A stretch of DNA of 64,000 nt from Carya illinoinensis (Eukaryota; Streptophyta; Magnoliopsida; Fagales; Juglandaceae). Location: the NCBI RefSeq assembly GCF_018687715.1, contig NC_056754.1, positions 15,825,001-15,889,000 on the forward strand, given 5' to 3'. Below the pieces are notes generated by a model. That model worked only from the letters and a program-made list of their open reading frames with translations. It searched no databases and was not told where the DNA came from. The translations under genes and the position numbers were made by a program. Below are positions 28,463 through 42,039 of this stretch, piece by piece; the first letter of the stretch is position 1, and each line of letters starts with the position of its first letter.

Positions 28463-29265
28463 ACCTAATGATACTAGTTATTTCTACCTTTTTTTTTTTT
28501 TTTGAGCAGTTTTTTCTACTTTGAGACGACGTTCTACCTTTTTCCAAATAAAAAAAAAAAAAAAATTTAAAGTATATGATAGATTAAATGTACCTATGAA
28601 AGTAATTATATGGTAAAGGAGAAACTAGAACGATATTAATAGTCATCCATGATTAATATTTCTGTGCCTTTATACTTGCTTGGCACGATTAGCAGTCCCG
28701 AAACCATTTAAAAATCTCTGACTACTACTTCAAGACGGATCTCTCCTCCAATCCATAGGTGATTCGGTAACTCATTTTTTAACAAAATTAAAAGCGTCCA
28801 ACACTCTCAGAAGTTGAAGTCCCTATGTACCCCACCTTATAATTAGAATACATGAACCGTACTCATGATCAGACTAGGAGTACTGAGTCAGTTTCCTGGG
28901 ATTAGAGGGGCCAGGAGAAGGGCCCGAGCTGGAATTCTTATCATTTTCTACCGTTGGATGATCTCACTGAAACATGGAAATCTGAAGCTTTGAAGTGGCT
29001 GCTGGAACTGAAACCACCATTTGGTGTCGTCTTCACTGTAAAAGATAACGACAAAGTCCCTCCCTAGCTCTCCGTCAATATTCCCCACCATTTTATGGCG
29101 CCCCTGTTTCTATTTACCATTGTTTATTTACTATATATACAATATATATATATATATATATTTATATAGAGAGAGAGATATATACACATTAGACTGCTGA
29201 GATCTTTGCATGAGCTCATCTGTCACCATATAGCTGTAACTCCCACCGCCATCGCAGAGTCTGCC

Positions 29266-29273
29266 ATATAAAG
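29266..29273 (+). promoter_or_regulatory. TATA box of the DUF506 gene
   Basis: ATATAAAG stands about 120 bp before the start codon, leaving room for a TSS near 29300 and a short 5' UTR. A TA-rich microsatellite lies about 100 bp upstream. Confidence 0.55.
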
Positions 29274-29391
29274 AGCACCCCTCAGGGTTCCAATTATGAT
29301 CCATGCTCTACAAACCCCAGCTCATACTTATCTAAGCTTTTTTCTAATCCAGGAAAAGAAAACCTCAACTCCATCTAGAGAGAGAGAGATC

Positions 29392-30731
29392 ATGAGTAGC
29401 TTAGAAGAGGAAAGACTGGCTCAGATGGTAGAGGAGTTTATAGAATCAGAATCATCATCATCCATTTTTTCTGCTTCCTCAAAGTGTCCTCCTAATCATC
29501 ATACCCAATATCTCACTTTACAGGTATGATTTTCCATAAACGAGATGCTCCCAATGTCCAGTTCTCGAGTATGTAATAAACTGGTTTTGGTTTTCCTTTT
29601 TTGTGTATGAGAGAGAGAGAGAGTAACTTCGTTAATATTCTGTGATGTTTCAGGAGATTCTTGGGAGTGGGACAGAAGCTGAGGCTGAGGTGCTTGAGAG
29701 TGTGTCGAGGCATATGGGCAGCATAAAGGATGCTGAGAAAACCACCAGTCTGAAAAAGTGGCTTGTCATGAGGCTCAAAATGGATGGCTGTGAGGCTTCT
29801 CTGTGTCAAACATCTTGGGTCACTTCCTTGGGATGCCCTGCTGGTGTGTCTCTCTCCCTCTAGCACTTGATTTATTATTTAGCTGAAAATTCCATACGTC
29901 CCCTCTTCCTACTGTGTTCTATCGAGAATTTAAAGCTGTGCTTGGTTCTTGATTTGATAATTTTGTTCCAAGTCTAAAAAATAGAAAAAAAAGAATGATT
30001 TTGAAGTCTCCAGGAAATGGGTACTGCTTCAGAAAAGATCTAATGAAGAGTACTAGCTAGGTCCCCGGCCACCGGATCCATATCTTTCGATATTTTCTTT
30101 GTCCTAGGAAATCCCAGAAATATTGCCCACAAATACATTCTTCCATATTATAGTTTGGAAGCATTGGCGAAATGAATTTAGACGGGGGTGAGAGACACGA
30201 GGATGATTTCCAGGTGCGAAACTCAGTTGGGTTTAAAACTCTCATTTTCTGGTTTTGACAGGTGATTATGAATACATCGATATTAAAATGAAAGCTGAGA
30301 ATGGTGATTCGAGGAGGCTTATTGTGGACATGGACTTCAAGTCACAGTTTGAGCTTGCAAGGCCAACGCAAACCTACAAGGAGCTCACAGACGCACTCCC
30401 ATACATCTTTATTGGGACCGAGGAAAAGCTTAACAAGATAATCTCTCTTCTATGCTCAGCTGCCAAACAGTCCCTTAGAGAGAGGGGCCTCCACATACCC
30501 CCATGGAGGACTACCACTTACATGCAGTCTAAGTGGCTCTCAGACCATCACAAAACCCCTGATGCAGAGAAGAGGGAATTAGCAAAAGCTGGTGCTGGTG
30601 CATATGGCTATAGTACTAATAAGTGGACACCTTCACCTCCAATGGTGATCAAGCCTAAGCCTAGGAGAAATTTGGGTGGAGGGTCGGGCTTGTCTAGTCA
30701 GTTTTCTGAGATGAGCATAAATTGTTGCTGA
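29392..30731 (+). CDS. DUF506 (PDDEXK-like, PF04720) protein, 3 exons
   Basis: Exons are 29392-29523, 29654-29843 and 30262-30731, with GT-AG introns and matched phases (792 nt, 263 aa). The N-terminus is acidic and Ser-rich (EEERLAQMVEEFIESESSSS). The family core follows: LKKWLVMRLKMDGCEASLC, then YEYIDIKM, RLIVDMDFKSQFELARPT, LPYIFIGTEEKL and IPPWRTTTYMQSKW. Acidic residues in YEYID and the VDMDF stretch correspond to the PDDEXK-like nuclease fold, but nuclease activity has not been established for the family as far as I know. Some Arabidopsis members restrain root hair growth. The C-terminal Lys/Arg-Gly tail is variable. A GA repeat precedes the ATG directly. Which family member this is cannot be told from the sequence alone. 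Confidence 0.9.
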
Positions 30732-33370
30732 GTTTGATTCTGGCACTGAGAGGCTGCAGGCTGCCCCTGCCCCCATTTTGTTACAGTTTTTGACCGTTTT
30801 GTCGAAATATTTGGTTATTGGATCCTTTTTGTACTGAGGTGAGGAAATAATGGCACCAATAGCAATTCGATTTTCTGCTATTTTTTTTTTTTCAATTCGC
30901 TTTATTTCATCTTTGTCAGTATATTTTATATACAATAATGATGTAAGTACTGTACACTTCTTTTAAAAAGGATTGAAGTTTATTATTAAGAACTTAATAT
31001 TTTTATGTAAGTTACATATTTATTTATTTTTTTAAAAAGAAATGCGTGATATTTGTGTACTTTATGGTTATAAATATCATTGTAAATATAATTTCTATTT
31101 TAAGATATGTATATTAATGTAAACAGTAAATATATAGACGTAAATTATAATCATGTGGGTAATTATAAAATTCAAAGAACAAATTTAATTTACTGTATAA
31201 TTAATTGTTAAAATTTCAATAGTTTAAAATGATTCATATTTGGTAATTATCTCAATTGATTGATGTAACCTAGCTAGAGGTGCTTAATTGTTAATCATCC
31301 TAGAAATGGTTATGCCATTGCTCTTATACGTACGTTGTATATACGAACCAGCTTACGGTTTCCAAGTAGATTAATTTCTCTAACTGGATCTCTTTCGTGG
31401 AGAGAACGTACGTACTAATGTAGAAATATTAGAAGTCGATAAATTTATCAGAACCCACATGCAGTAGGAGATCATAGTGATGTTAAGGGATAATGCTGAT
31501 CACCTTAAAATTGCCTAATGATTTACACAAGAACTCGAGTATAAATGTACGGGTGGTTGACTATATATCAAGCTAGAGACCTATATATATATATATATAT
31601 GCATGTCTGATCATGATGACGGCCTGCAATATCAAAACTTTGATTGTAAGTTCAGTAAAATCATGATGAAGGCCTGCAATATCAAGTTCAGATTATTGAT
31701 GCAGAAAATCATGTCTTATATACGAAAATCTTCACGTCCAATCTATACCGAAATATGTATGATGATGAACGTACGACGTAGTACTAGTCATGTATGGATC
31801 AGTACTTAATTTTGGATCAAAGTTCGTAAATATTATATATGTTTATGATTTCATTATGTATATATATAACATAGGCATGGGTAATACATGAATTTCATTA
31901 ACTTGGTGATCAAAAATTTAAAAATGAAATATAGCTAGCCAGCCAGCTATATAGCCAGCAGATATGGCTAGCTAGCATGCAGTACGTGATGGTACTACTT
32001 CTTGTTCCACGGATTTTTAAATTAATTTAATTTGTTTGGCATGCACGTACGTACTTCGTTAATGAATTGGAATTAGGGGAGTATTGATGAGTAGCATTGC
32101 GTTGCAGCGCAGCGGCCACAAGTTAGGAGTCTTCAAGGCTATAACCTAACATTTGAATTGGTTAAAAGAGAGATCCCATAGGCCATGCCAGCCAGTACGT
32201 AGTACTTTTCCATCGATCATGAGGTGATCAAGGGGTACCATACGTACTAATAGCTATGAATTAGCGACTCTGAGAAGAGTCAATTAAGGAGTTAAGGTGG
32301 TGGTCATGAGAAGGAAAATACATCAATTGAAAAAGGACACCACATACATACATACATATATATACAAGATGAAATTTTGTTCTTAATTAATTAGAGTCAA
32401 CCAAGTGTTTTAATTGTGGATTTAATTTTTCTTAAAGGAATTAAGTACTACACAGAACTTATGCAATGCAAGTTATTCCATGAGTGAAATTTCTTAAAAA
32501 TTCCGTAATGATTTGCTTTTGATCTTTGCGTATGTACTGAGTAGTCATATATATATATATATATGTATATATATCATGATAGTCAAGTTAAATTTTTCAC
32601 AATTAGTAGTAGGAAAAAGGAACCAATATTAATAATCATACGTACCTTTATTCTAATTATTTTAATTAAGAAGTATATCCGAAATGTAGCATACGGTTTA
32701 AAGCTCAAAGGGTTAAATTACCTCAGAGATCAATAATCTATCTCATGTGTCTAGCTTGACTCTTGAGTGCAACTTTCCTAGGGTCATCAAATATATATCT
32801 AAACAATAATCTAATTAAGCGTACCGATGTCAAGGAAGTTATCTTGTCTCATGCTTCTAGAATATATATATATATATATATAATCAGAAAAGAAACGTAC
32901 GTATGATACTTTTAGTTTTGAAAAATAAGAGAGTAGGGGAACTTCAACTGCATTTCATGGATTACATTAGAATTAGGGGTAGGGAAGGTCGCCGCTTTCC
33001 CGTCCACCACCAACCCATGGGCCACCGTGCAAAAAATTCATAAAAAATACAGTGAAATTCAATAAAAAAATCCTCAACAAATCCATAAGAACACAACAAT
33101 TCTACAATCACTAGCAAGAAATAATCGAAGAGAGAGATATTTGACTAAGAAAGGGACTAAGAGTTAGATAGAGAGCATGAGAGAGAGAGAGAGTTTCGCG
33201 GCGAGGACCAATAGAGAGACAACATCACAGGCCGTGGTGAGGCTTAAAGCTACTAGGGGGATGGGGATTTGGGAAGAGAGAGAGGAGGGGAGAATTAGCT
33301 AGGAAGAGACTTGGAGCCCCGACGCCGACCCTAATGAGAATTGGCACCAACAAGTAAGGTGTAACTAATC
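30732..33370. other. DUF506 3' UTR and AT-rich intergenic DNA
   Basis: No gene was seen. TA microsatellites occur near 31583-31600, 32549-32575 and 32863-32882. A GC-richer patch with GAGAGA runs (about 32970-33350) has no recognised content. Confidence 0.45.
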
Positions 33371-33848
33371 CTGTTCGGTCCAATTTTAGACATATTTTAG
33401 AATTAAGTCAGTATATATTAGTTTTGAAATTTAAAGAATCAGTACCGCACCAATTATACTTCTAAATTGGTACTTCTAGTTTTACCGGTTCCAGTTCAAT
33501 ATATTATAGTATATAATAATATAGTGATATTATATTATAATATATATTATAATTATATTATAAGCTATAGTGATATAAGATTTTAAAATTTAATATTATA
33601 TTAATTAGTAATTTATCATATAATATAAAATTATTTTATATATAATTATATATTATATATAATATAAAAAAATCATATTAAAAATATTTTATACAATATA
33701 AAAAATTATTATATATATATATGAACCGGTCTTTCGATTCTGTCCGGTATTAAAAAAAGGAAAATCAAAATCAGACTAAACCAATTCTGATATCAAACCA
33801 AACCTACCAATCCAGTTTACCGGTCACCAGTTATTTTTTTTCACCCCT
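33371..33848. mobile_element. Family C hairpin-type repeat (AACCGG ends)
   Basis: The outer parts carry CCGGT/ACCGG phrases (GTTCGGTCCAATTT, TTTACCGGTTCC at the left; GAACCGGTC, GTTTACCGGTCACC at the right) around a TA-rich centre. The same plan occurs at 52785-53466. Ends are roughly inverted, so it is probably a non-autonomous DNA element. Confidence 0.5.
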
Positions 33849-35569
33849 ACCAACAAGAGATCTATCAATATTCTATGAAATATTGCAAAAGTAGGAGCAG
33901 CATCGAACCTATAGACATTAATTAAGCTTATGACGCATGTATGGAAACGAGGGAAGCCTGGCCTACCTAATTTAGTTTTTCCAAAATAAATTCCAACTCC
34001 CAACTTGCACTTAATAGTTTGAGATCACTTTACACACACACATATATATAGAATTATTCGTAAGCTTTTTATATTATATCAATTTTCTATGATGACTTTC
34101 TTATTGCAATCAACTTATTTTTATTTAGGATTAATTTATTGGGTTTTTTCTATTCAATTCGCTATCTTGTCCCCCACACATGATTTCTAACTGCTTCCCA
34201 TTGGCGCTTCTCATGCATGTAGGTCGACGAAAAGTATTCCATGGCAGAAAGAACAAGATGATAAATATGATTCTGGGGGCGCCAGGGCTCAAAATTCAAC
34301 GTCGCAGACACATAAACAAGTTTCCTCTTTCTGACTGTGTTTTTTTTTTTTCCCCTCCCTCTCTTTGCTCAATAGTATGATAGTGATCCATGAGCAGTTC
34401 AAGCCTCAAGATAGATTCCTTGTCTAATCCAAGTAATACTTATTTCGACAAATACATACATAAAGAAATTAAGAACCGGCGCTGTTTGGAAGCAAAGAAA
34501 ATAACGAGAGTACTCAAGATGTATACATGTCATGGTTTTCATGTTTCAACCATATCCAAAACTGACGTACGTACGTAGGCCCAAATGCGACAGATATCAT
34601 GAAGAAAGAGAAAGAAAAAGAAAAAGGAGCTGCGACGTGGAAGACCTGGGAGTAGGATTGAAGAAACCAGTGGCACAATTAATGGAAAACAATGGGAGCT
34701 GGTAGGACAAGGGAGTACCGTGACAAGACGAAAACGTAACGTAAAAAGCCAAACGCTAACGTAAGTTTTTGCATGGGTCGATGATCTGATCACGCATTTG
34801 TTTGTTTGTACAAAATAATACAGAACGGGTTTAAGACATTAGGCCCATATCCAAGATTATATATAGGCCATAAGGGCATCAGTTAGATTTCGATTGGGCC
34901 TAAGTCAAAGTCCAAATAAGTGGCAGCAGTAAAGCAGAGCCCAACAGGATGCCCCATATATATTTCGGCTTTTTTCCCCGTTCACCACTGTTAGCCTCTG
35001 AGTGTCAACAAATGGGCTAATCAAAGGAGTCCTAAGCCTTCCTTGCAAGGTTACCTCCCCCTATTCTTTATGCCATTCTACGCTCGAAACCTAAAAGGAC
35101 CAAGCAGATTATTTATTACTTTTGTAGTTCGATATTCTTCTACGTGGTCGTGTGACGTGTCCGATTCAATTACATTCTTGGACACCATATGATATATATG
35201 AACTATTTCATAATGTATATCTTCCACTGTTGGAATTATAATTGCTTAGGATGAGGGTCAACTTCTGTCGCATAACCCCAAGCACAGACCTTCACACAAA
35301 GGCTAACGCAGCCTCTCCTGGAAATCTAAATCAAATTGCCTATATCGAAACTTGATGAAAAGGAAGGATTCACAGTTATATTATAAAAGCTTGTTTCAAT
35401 GCAAAACTCAACACAGAAACAGCTAAATTGATAATTGTTTAGCATCCGTTTACACACCACATTTATTCAAAACCGTAAAGCTGTCAATTAAATAAAGCCA
35501 TGGCTCCACGCTACTGAAGTATGAAACAAAATTTCTCTGTTATAACATGCGGCTTTACACCATGAGACT
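33849..35569. other. Gene-free DNA between DUF506 and bL17m genes
   Basis: Short frames only, none with a domain. The right end is the 3' UTR of the minus-strand ribosomal protein gene. Confidence 0.45.
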
Positions 35570-38500
35570 TCATATCTCAGACGCCGATATATCCTCCTTT
35601 GGTGGTGCAAACTGCTTGCTGACCCTAGATATTGTCCAGGGATCGAGGGGCGCTTTCTGAGGTGGTTGAGGATTGGGGGGCTTTGCTTGCCTAAGTTCAT
35701 TATCTCGGTCAATAAACCTGTTCAATGGTACCCATCTGATTAGATAATACAAGCGACCTCATCCAAGTATATCAAAACATTAAATCAGGGGACAAGTGTG
35801 TTTCTGAGCAAACGGGAGCTTGATGGGGGCTAAAAGTTTAGCTTCATCTCTTCAACATTATACAATAAAGAAATCGAGAGTGTCGAGGATGAATCTGACC
35901 ATCAAACAGAAAATAAAAATATTGTTGGCACTGACATCCCTTCAAATGAAGCTTAACCTAGGATACCAAATGCATTCTTACCACAAGAAGCCAATCCAGT
36001 GGAATCACAAATTCAAAGCTGCATTTTTCATTAGCTAAGAAGCCTTGCAAAAAATTATTGGTGAGTGGACAGTGAATATTGGCACAAAGTAGAGAATAAG
36101 ATAATGTGACATCTATCAATACATTGTTGTAAGCTTATATAGGGAGCAGGTCTCTCAAGTCAAACAAAACTACAGTCAACAAATAAATTACAGCCTTACT
36201 CAATATATGCCATTGGGGCAGCATCACCAACTCGTATACGAGTCCGTAGCAGTCTTGTATATCCACCTTCTCTATCTCTGCAACACATAACATTTGTCCA
36301 ATGTAGTATTTATAAGACCGACTGAAAAAAGTAGCAGGTTTGAAAACTAGTGAATTACTTGTATCGATAAGCCAGTTCGGTGAATAGCTTGTGAATGACA
36401 TCATCACCTCGCACAAAAGCAGCAGCGCGCCTAGCAGCACAGAGGGAACCCTGTGATATTTAAAAAAAGGATCAAAATACTTTAAATGCAAGAATCCAAA
36501 TACTTTTCTTTTTTGCTAAGAATAATCTAAGTACATTAGAAAGCAAGGATGTGTTCCAATAATGAAAACCCAAACATAGTGTTATCATATCTGAACTTCC
36601 CAACTAAAACAATTAACAGTGTTTTACAGGATTCCAATTCCTTCTTATGAATACTAGTCAGAAAACTCAATGTTGGTGATTGATCAGGTAATCCTGAAAT
36701 CACAACTTCATGCTATACATCCATATTAGAATAATAATGAATGCATGTAAGCAATTTTGTGATAGTCTAGCATTACAAAAGGAAAAAATGCATTCCCGGG
36801 GGCTAAGGTTCCATGGGTAGTCCTAAGGGCTCTGTCATGGGGGAACCCTGTCATAAACGGGAAAAAAAAAAAAAATTGGAAGCACCCAACTAGAGAAGTA
36901 ACCACATTGTAAGGCACTCCACTTCAAAGTTTACTAGGACAATTGTTACTGATGAAAAAAAGTTCCGAGTGCATTTGTATGCTACAATTTTGATGAGCAA
37001 ACCCTCACATCAGGAAGTTGCACATCCAAAACTTTACACTTCAAGATAATAGATTCTCAGGAGATCATTTTCTGAAAAAGAATTTTCTATATTATTTAAC
37101 CATTGCTAATTTCTTGTAAAATCCAAATACCAGTAAATTATTCTTTTTTTTTTAAACTTTTTTTTTTTTAATTTTTAATTTTTATCTTTTTGTATAAAGG
37201 CTTACACTGATGGCTTATTAGCTATTGTAGATAACTGTTAGGCTAGGTTTGGATACAAAGATATTTTCATGTCATCTCATCATTACAATTTTTCCAAATT
37301 CCCACACAAATTATAATAAACAATTCAACTTTTTCAAATCTCAAAACAATATTAATAATAACATTTTATTCAACTTTCAACTTTCATCTAAAATCATCTC
37401 ATCTCATCTCACTATCCAAATCTTAATGTAAGTGTTTACCAGCTATAGATATTTCCGATTGCTTATTTCCACTTGCAACCTAGAGAGGCTTCATGATGAT
37501 TTATGGTTAGATTATCTAAGACATCTAATCACCTTCTACCACTCTGCTTATCCAACTAGAGGATGTTCACTTCCACCATCCTTTTGATGATCTTATGCTC
37601 TTATTTTTAGCTTAGAATATGGCCCACACTACCTTTAAAAAAGAAAAGTGCTTCCATCACTTTTGAATTACCCACGAGGTTAAGGCTAAAACATGAGGTG
37701 TTGAAGCATATGGCTCCTTATACAGTTATCAAAACTGAGTGCATGTTGAAGCATATGGCTCCTTATACGGTTATCAAAACCTTGCACTCAGTTCTTAATT
37801 AAAACTCCAAATTGATCTTTCAAATGATGTTAAAACATCTTAAGTTTGTCCCTCACATCCAATTCTAATGGATCCTTGCTGTCTGGTGAATGACAGAGAA
37901 CCCTACTATTCGAAGGTCAGACTTTGAATGCAGACATGACAAAGTCGTACTTCTGAAAATGTGAATGATTTATTTTATCTTTATATGTTTCCTTTGTTCA
38001 TGCAAATAAATGCTGCTTCATTCTTAAATCTGAAGGTCTTTATGGCTCCAAACTCTACAGCTCAATTTCTTCACCTAAAAAGTCAAGTTCCACAAAATCC
38101 TAGGAGTCATCCTATGAAACCAAATTCAGCAGATGATTAAAGGTTTCAGGAAAAAAATAACACAAGAAAGGGAAAAGGAAAGTAATTAAGCTCAACCTGA
38201 GGACAATAACATGTGGCAATCAACCCACATATCATCCAGACAAAACATGTTACACAGCATTACAGAAGAAGCTAGGGTTTGGGTAAAGTGATGGAGTTCA
38301 GAGAAGTGTAAGTGAAGTGGGTGTCATGTGAAGTGAAGTGGGTGTTGTGGGCCTTAGTGAGCATGGGGCCTTAATAAAATGAAGAAAAGATCTGCAAGGC
38401 CGAGCACTGGACTGCTGAAGGTTAGGCCATTGGCCCGTATGTCTATGGGGCTATAGTGTGCCCATGGCTATGCTATCAGTTGTTATTTTGTATTACGCAC

Positions 38501-39524
38501 AGAGTAGTATTTTTATTTCTATTTTCCTATTGGCTGAGCCAGGTAGTGGAATAGGTGTCTAAAGTTTGTTATATGCCGTTGCAGAGGTTTGTTAGAGGCA
38601 TAACCAGAATATCCCAATTTATCTTTTCATGTTTCCCGGAGGTGCTCCCCTCTATGTGAGCTGTATCCCTACGTTTGACAGTAATTCCAGAATTTTCTAT
38701 CACTTTCCATCATTTTCTTGCATATTTTCCATTACATTTTCTTTGGAGTATTACAAAACATGCTGGTGAAAAGTACAATTCTTTAAAAATTAGTAATATG
38801 CTTCCTTTCTCTAAATCTCTTTATTTTTCCCCCCTTTCTCCCTTCCTGTAATGTGGATAATGACACTTTTATCATGTTCCAATAAATAAACTTCTCCACC
38901 CAGTTTGGGACTTAATTTCACACAAGAATATTGGCACGTACTAGAGAATAAAAGCAGCTTCCTAATCCTAGCAATCCAAAAAATTTCATAACTGGCAAGT
39001 CACACAAACCTCTTTTCCAAGCTGCACCATATTATCTGCAAGGCGCCGAATTTCTTTTGCCTGTGAATTAAAAAAACAAGGGAAAAACTAAGAAAATCCC
39101 ACTGCAATTTATCCGATTAAAAGAAACAAAAGTTTTCGTTTTCTACATCCATTATGGCTCATGAGAACTTTGAAAAAAAAAAATCAAGTTAATATAACAC
39201 TAAAAAGAAAAAATCATGAAAATATATAAAACTCATCAAAATAAAATATTACACCCCTTGAAATGGTGAAACCGTCGAGGAAAATAAAAGGAAAAGAAAA
39301 AAAAGAGGGCACCTTAGCAACAGTGGTTTCGATGCGCTCGTGTTTCACCAATTGGGACACCATTGTCCTAAAAAATAAAATCACAAAAAAGGATGAACAG
39401 AAGAACTTCAAGATATGAAAATGAGAGCTATTCCTATGGAGAGTGAGATTTTTAAATGAAACAAGAACCTGAGCATGGACATTCGGTGACCCGTGGGTCG
39501 ACTTAGCTTCCTGAACTTGGTCAT
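35570..39524 (-). CDS. Mitochondrial ribosomal protein bL17m, 6 exons
   Basis: On the minus strand the exons are 39524-39469, 39367-39313, 39060-39010, 36450-36359, 36277-36200 and 35717-35570. All introns are GT-AG with matched phases (480 nt, 159 aa, the plant family's length). The protein is a bacterial-type L17 of the large subunit. In order: [99 protein letters not shown], and a Pro-rich tail ending [10 protein letters not shown]17 sits near the peptide exit tunnel. The start at 39524 gives the N-terminus used by the bacterial protein, without an added presequence, as in the Arabidopsis paralogues. Intron 3 is 2.56 kb and holds a MITE. A CU-rich repeat lies directly upstream of the ATG in the mRNA. 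Confidence 0.93.
37241..37422. mobile_element. Family A MITE with TTA target duplication, in bL17m intron 3
   Basis: Complete short copy: GGCTAGGTTTGGATAC at the left, CTCACTATCCAAATC at the right, the ends inverted around a TTTGGATA core. TTA flanks both sides (37238-37240 and 37423-37425), the target duplication of Harbinger-type elements. Confidence 0.75.
37699..37780. repeat. Tandem 37-bp duplication beside a short inverted repeat
   Basis: Two 37-bp copies (37699-37735 and 37744-37780) differ at one base. The 8-bp spacer plus edge reads ACTGAGTGCA (37734-37743), and its reverse complement TGCACTCAGT follows at 37783-37792. Confidence 0.8.
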
Positions 39525-39538
39525 TCTTGATCTTCTTC

Positions 39539-39543
<5 letters not shown>

Positions 39544-39572
<29 letters not shown>
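39544..39572. repeat. GA microsatellite in the bL17m 5' UTR
   Basis: About 14 GA units on the plus strand, which is CU-repeat in the mRNA, about 20 nt before the start codon. Confidence 0.85.
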
Positions 39573-39575
<3 letters not shown>

Positions 39576-40348
39576 CTCAACTGGTCAACCAAAAACCTTA
39601 GGGTTTTAGCTTAAGGCTACTTTCGGTGTAAGGCGTACAAGAATGAGTAGGAATTAAAGGCATCGGCGACGGAAACTAGGGACGGATGGCGTCGGCGTGA
39701 GGCATACAACGGGGAAAATATCTCGGAGCAGAGAGAGGGATACAAGCGGAGAGATTTAGATAGGGAGGCGGATGAAGAGGACTTACCGGTGGCAGTTGAC
39801 TACGGCAGTGGCTGCTCGGTGCGATGGCTCGCGGCGGCCTTTGTGTGTGGGAGGAAGGGGGCGACGGAGATATGGGGGGCGCACAACAGTGGGAAGAGGA
39901 GATCGGGGCTGGGGGAAGAAGAATAGGGGTTAAGGGCTTAACCCACAAAACGTAACCGTTGGGCTGGGCTTAGGGATTTTGGGCGACGGGCGTGGTACTG
40001 CAGATCAGGTCATTACATTCCCAAATTATAATTTTAAGTTTTGCTACTTATCATTTATATACACCATACTTATTTATATATATATATATATATATATATT
40101 TTATTTTATTATTTTTAACTAATTAAATTTTTTTACTCATCATTCATACATCACACATTTAATAAAAAAAATATATTGTGTAATATGTAGAATGATAAGT
40201 TAAATTTTTCTAAACTTTTTATCTAGAGCGTTCATGACACTATTGATATAGATACAAGGACATAGGTTTTTTGAACTATCTTAGAGAAGGAAATTTAAAT
40301 GAGAGATATATCCGGTCAATTATATAGGATCTTTATTCACTAGCCTAA
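39573..40348. other. bL17m 5' UTR/promoter and AT-rich DNA
   Basis: GC-rich to about 40000, then AT-rich with a TA run at 40077-40099. On the minus strand CCACCG/GTAAGTCCT near 39780-39795 is a good splice donor, so the 5' UTR may contain an intron; this is inference. Confidence 0.4.
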
Positions 40349-40483
40349 TGCTACGTTTGGATATTGAAATGATTCTAAATGATCAGTAAATAATAATGAA
40401 AATTAATGAATGGTAATAAAAAAGTAATGAATAATTTATAAATAGTAGTGAATAAGTCTAAACTTCACTAACCAAACATAGCC
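40349..40483. mobile_element. Short family A-like MITE with TAA target duplication
   Basis: TGCTACGTTTGGATATTGAA at the left is matched inverted by CACTAACCAAACATAGCC at the right. TAA stands on both sides (40346-40348 and 40484-40486). Confidence 0.65.
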
Positions 40484-40762
40484 TAAACCACATCTATTAC
40501 GCCACTTTGATTAGCTTTGATGTGTTTTTAGTATGTGAAAGTTTAAATTAAAAAGACACATTCATCTATGCATAAGTTTTTCTATTGGAATCAAAGATGT
40601 ATTTTGAAAATGGTGGAGATTGTTAAAAATATTTTTTAAATAATTGCATATTATATTTTTTTATTAATAATATTTTGAAATTTATTTTTGAAAGTTATGA
40701 ATTATTTTGAAAAGAGAAATTATAGAAAACTTATAAGCTATATTTCTTATGGTTATAATAAA

Positions 40763-42039
40763 TGTTGCCTATATGACTAACACAAGAGGTGAATGAATTG
40801 AGTAGTATTTAAAAAAATAATAATTATAAATCAAATATACAATATAAAATATAAACAAAATACGAAACAACAATAAATATTAAGAGTAAGGGTAAGAGAG
40901 AAGTAAAGTTAGTATGTTAACGATGTTTGGCCCCACTGCCTACGTCATTGCCTCAAGCTACCCCTTGAAAATTTTCAAATTCACTATTCAACCTCTTTCA
41001 AGTTGAGATAGAAACCTATTATACATTTGAACAACACCGCTACAAAGGATCCGTGTAGAACACCCTCTACACTTGCGATCACCTTACACGTGGTGATTCA
41101 ACTATTCTCTATGTAGAACAGTTTCTAAACGCACAAGAGTTATACACACCTTTTTACTGATACAAGAGCTAATAGTGGATAGATTATCAGAAAACACTCC
41201 TCAATGAGTGAAATAAGAACAATACAGCACAAACTATATTTCTCTCAAAATGAACAAGGATTAAGGCTCAATGCTTAGAAAAGAGAGAATGAAAGCTTTA
41301 AATGAATGTTGTATGCTCTTGGTGTTGTAAATGTGAAATTCTCAAATGATCTATTTGTAGGCATATGAGACTTCATATTCAAATTTAAAAAGATTCACAT
41401 GTCAAAAATAACATCATTCATTTTTCAAAAACTTCAAACCTAATTTTTTACTTTTTGCATATAACAAAAGGAGCACACTTTACTTTTCAAATATTTCAAA
41501 CCTAATCTATTTATTTTTTGCATATGACAAAAGGAAAACACTTTACTTTTCAAATTTTTCAAAAAAAATTATCTACCTTTTACATAAGTCAAAAATAACA
41601 TCAATCACTTTTGAAAATATTTAAATAAAACATGCACATGTGAAAGATGACAATCAATCATCTTTAATATTTTCAAAATTCAAATATTTAATCATGTAAT
41701 GCACATGTGAAAGATGACAATCAATCATCTTTTATAATTTTTAAATTTAATTTTCAAAATATTCATGCAATGTGGAAAATGTATTTTAATATTTTATGAT
41801 AAAATATTAATTGTGAGCCTTAATCCTAATTTTAAATTTTTAAGAGATTTACAACATTATTCTATGACTTTAATGTGAATTTATTCCCTTCTTGCTCATG
41901 CTTGTTTTTTTGATGTGCTTGACTCCATTGTATAGATAACTTGAGCTTGAGACTCATTTATTCTTTAAATTCATTTGTTATCATCAAAATCCATGTGTAA
42001 ATATATAATTACACAAAACTTAAAACCTTGAGTTCAACA
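40763..42039 (-). repeat. 3' LTR of the large copia element
   Basis: 1277 bp on the plus strand, beginning TGTTGCCTATATGACTAACA and ending GAGTTCAACA. It aligns along its whole length with 47916-49221, with small indels. Confidence 0.85.

Larger units (their letters stand above)
26604..29262. other. Gene-free AT-rich DNA with MITEs and a GAA microsatellite
   Basis: Apart from the separately listed repeats this stretch shows no coding signal. A GAA repeat lies at 27283-27311. The last 300 bp form the promoter region of the DUF506 gene. Confidence 0.45.

Noticed and set aside
36135..36491. 118-codon minus-strand frame
   Set aside because: It reads through bL17m exons 4 and 5 in the wrong frame and across the intron between them.
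38280..38720. Possible solo LTR in bL17m intron 3
   Set aside because: The text looks LTR-like in style (TTTCTATTTTCC, repeated GTGAAGTGGGTG), but no TG...CA ends or target duplication could be fixed.
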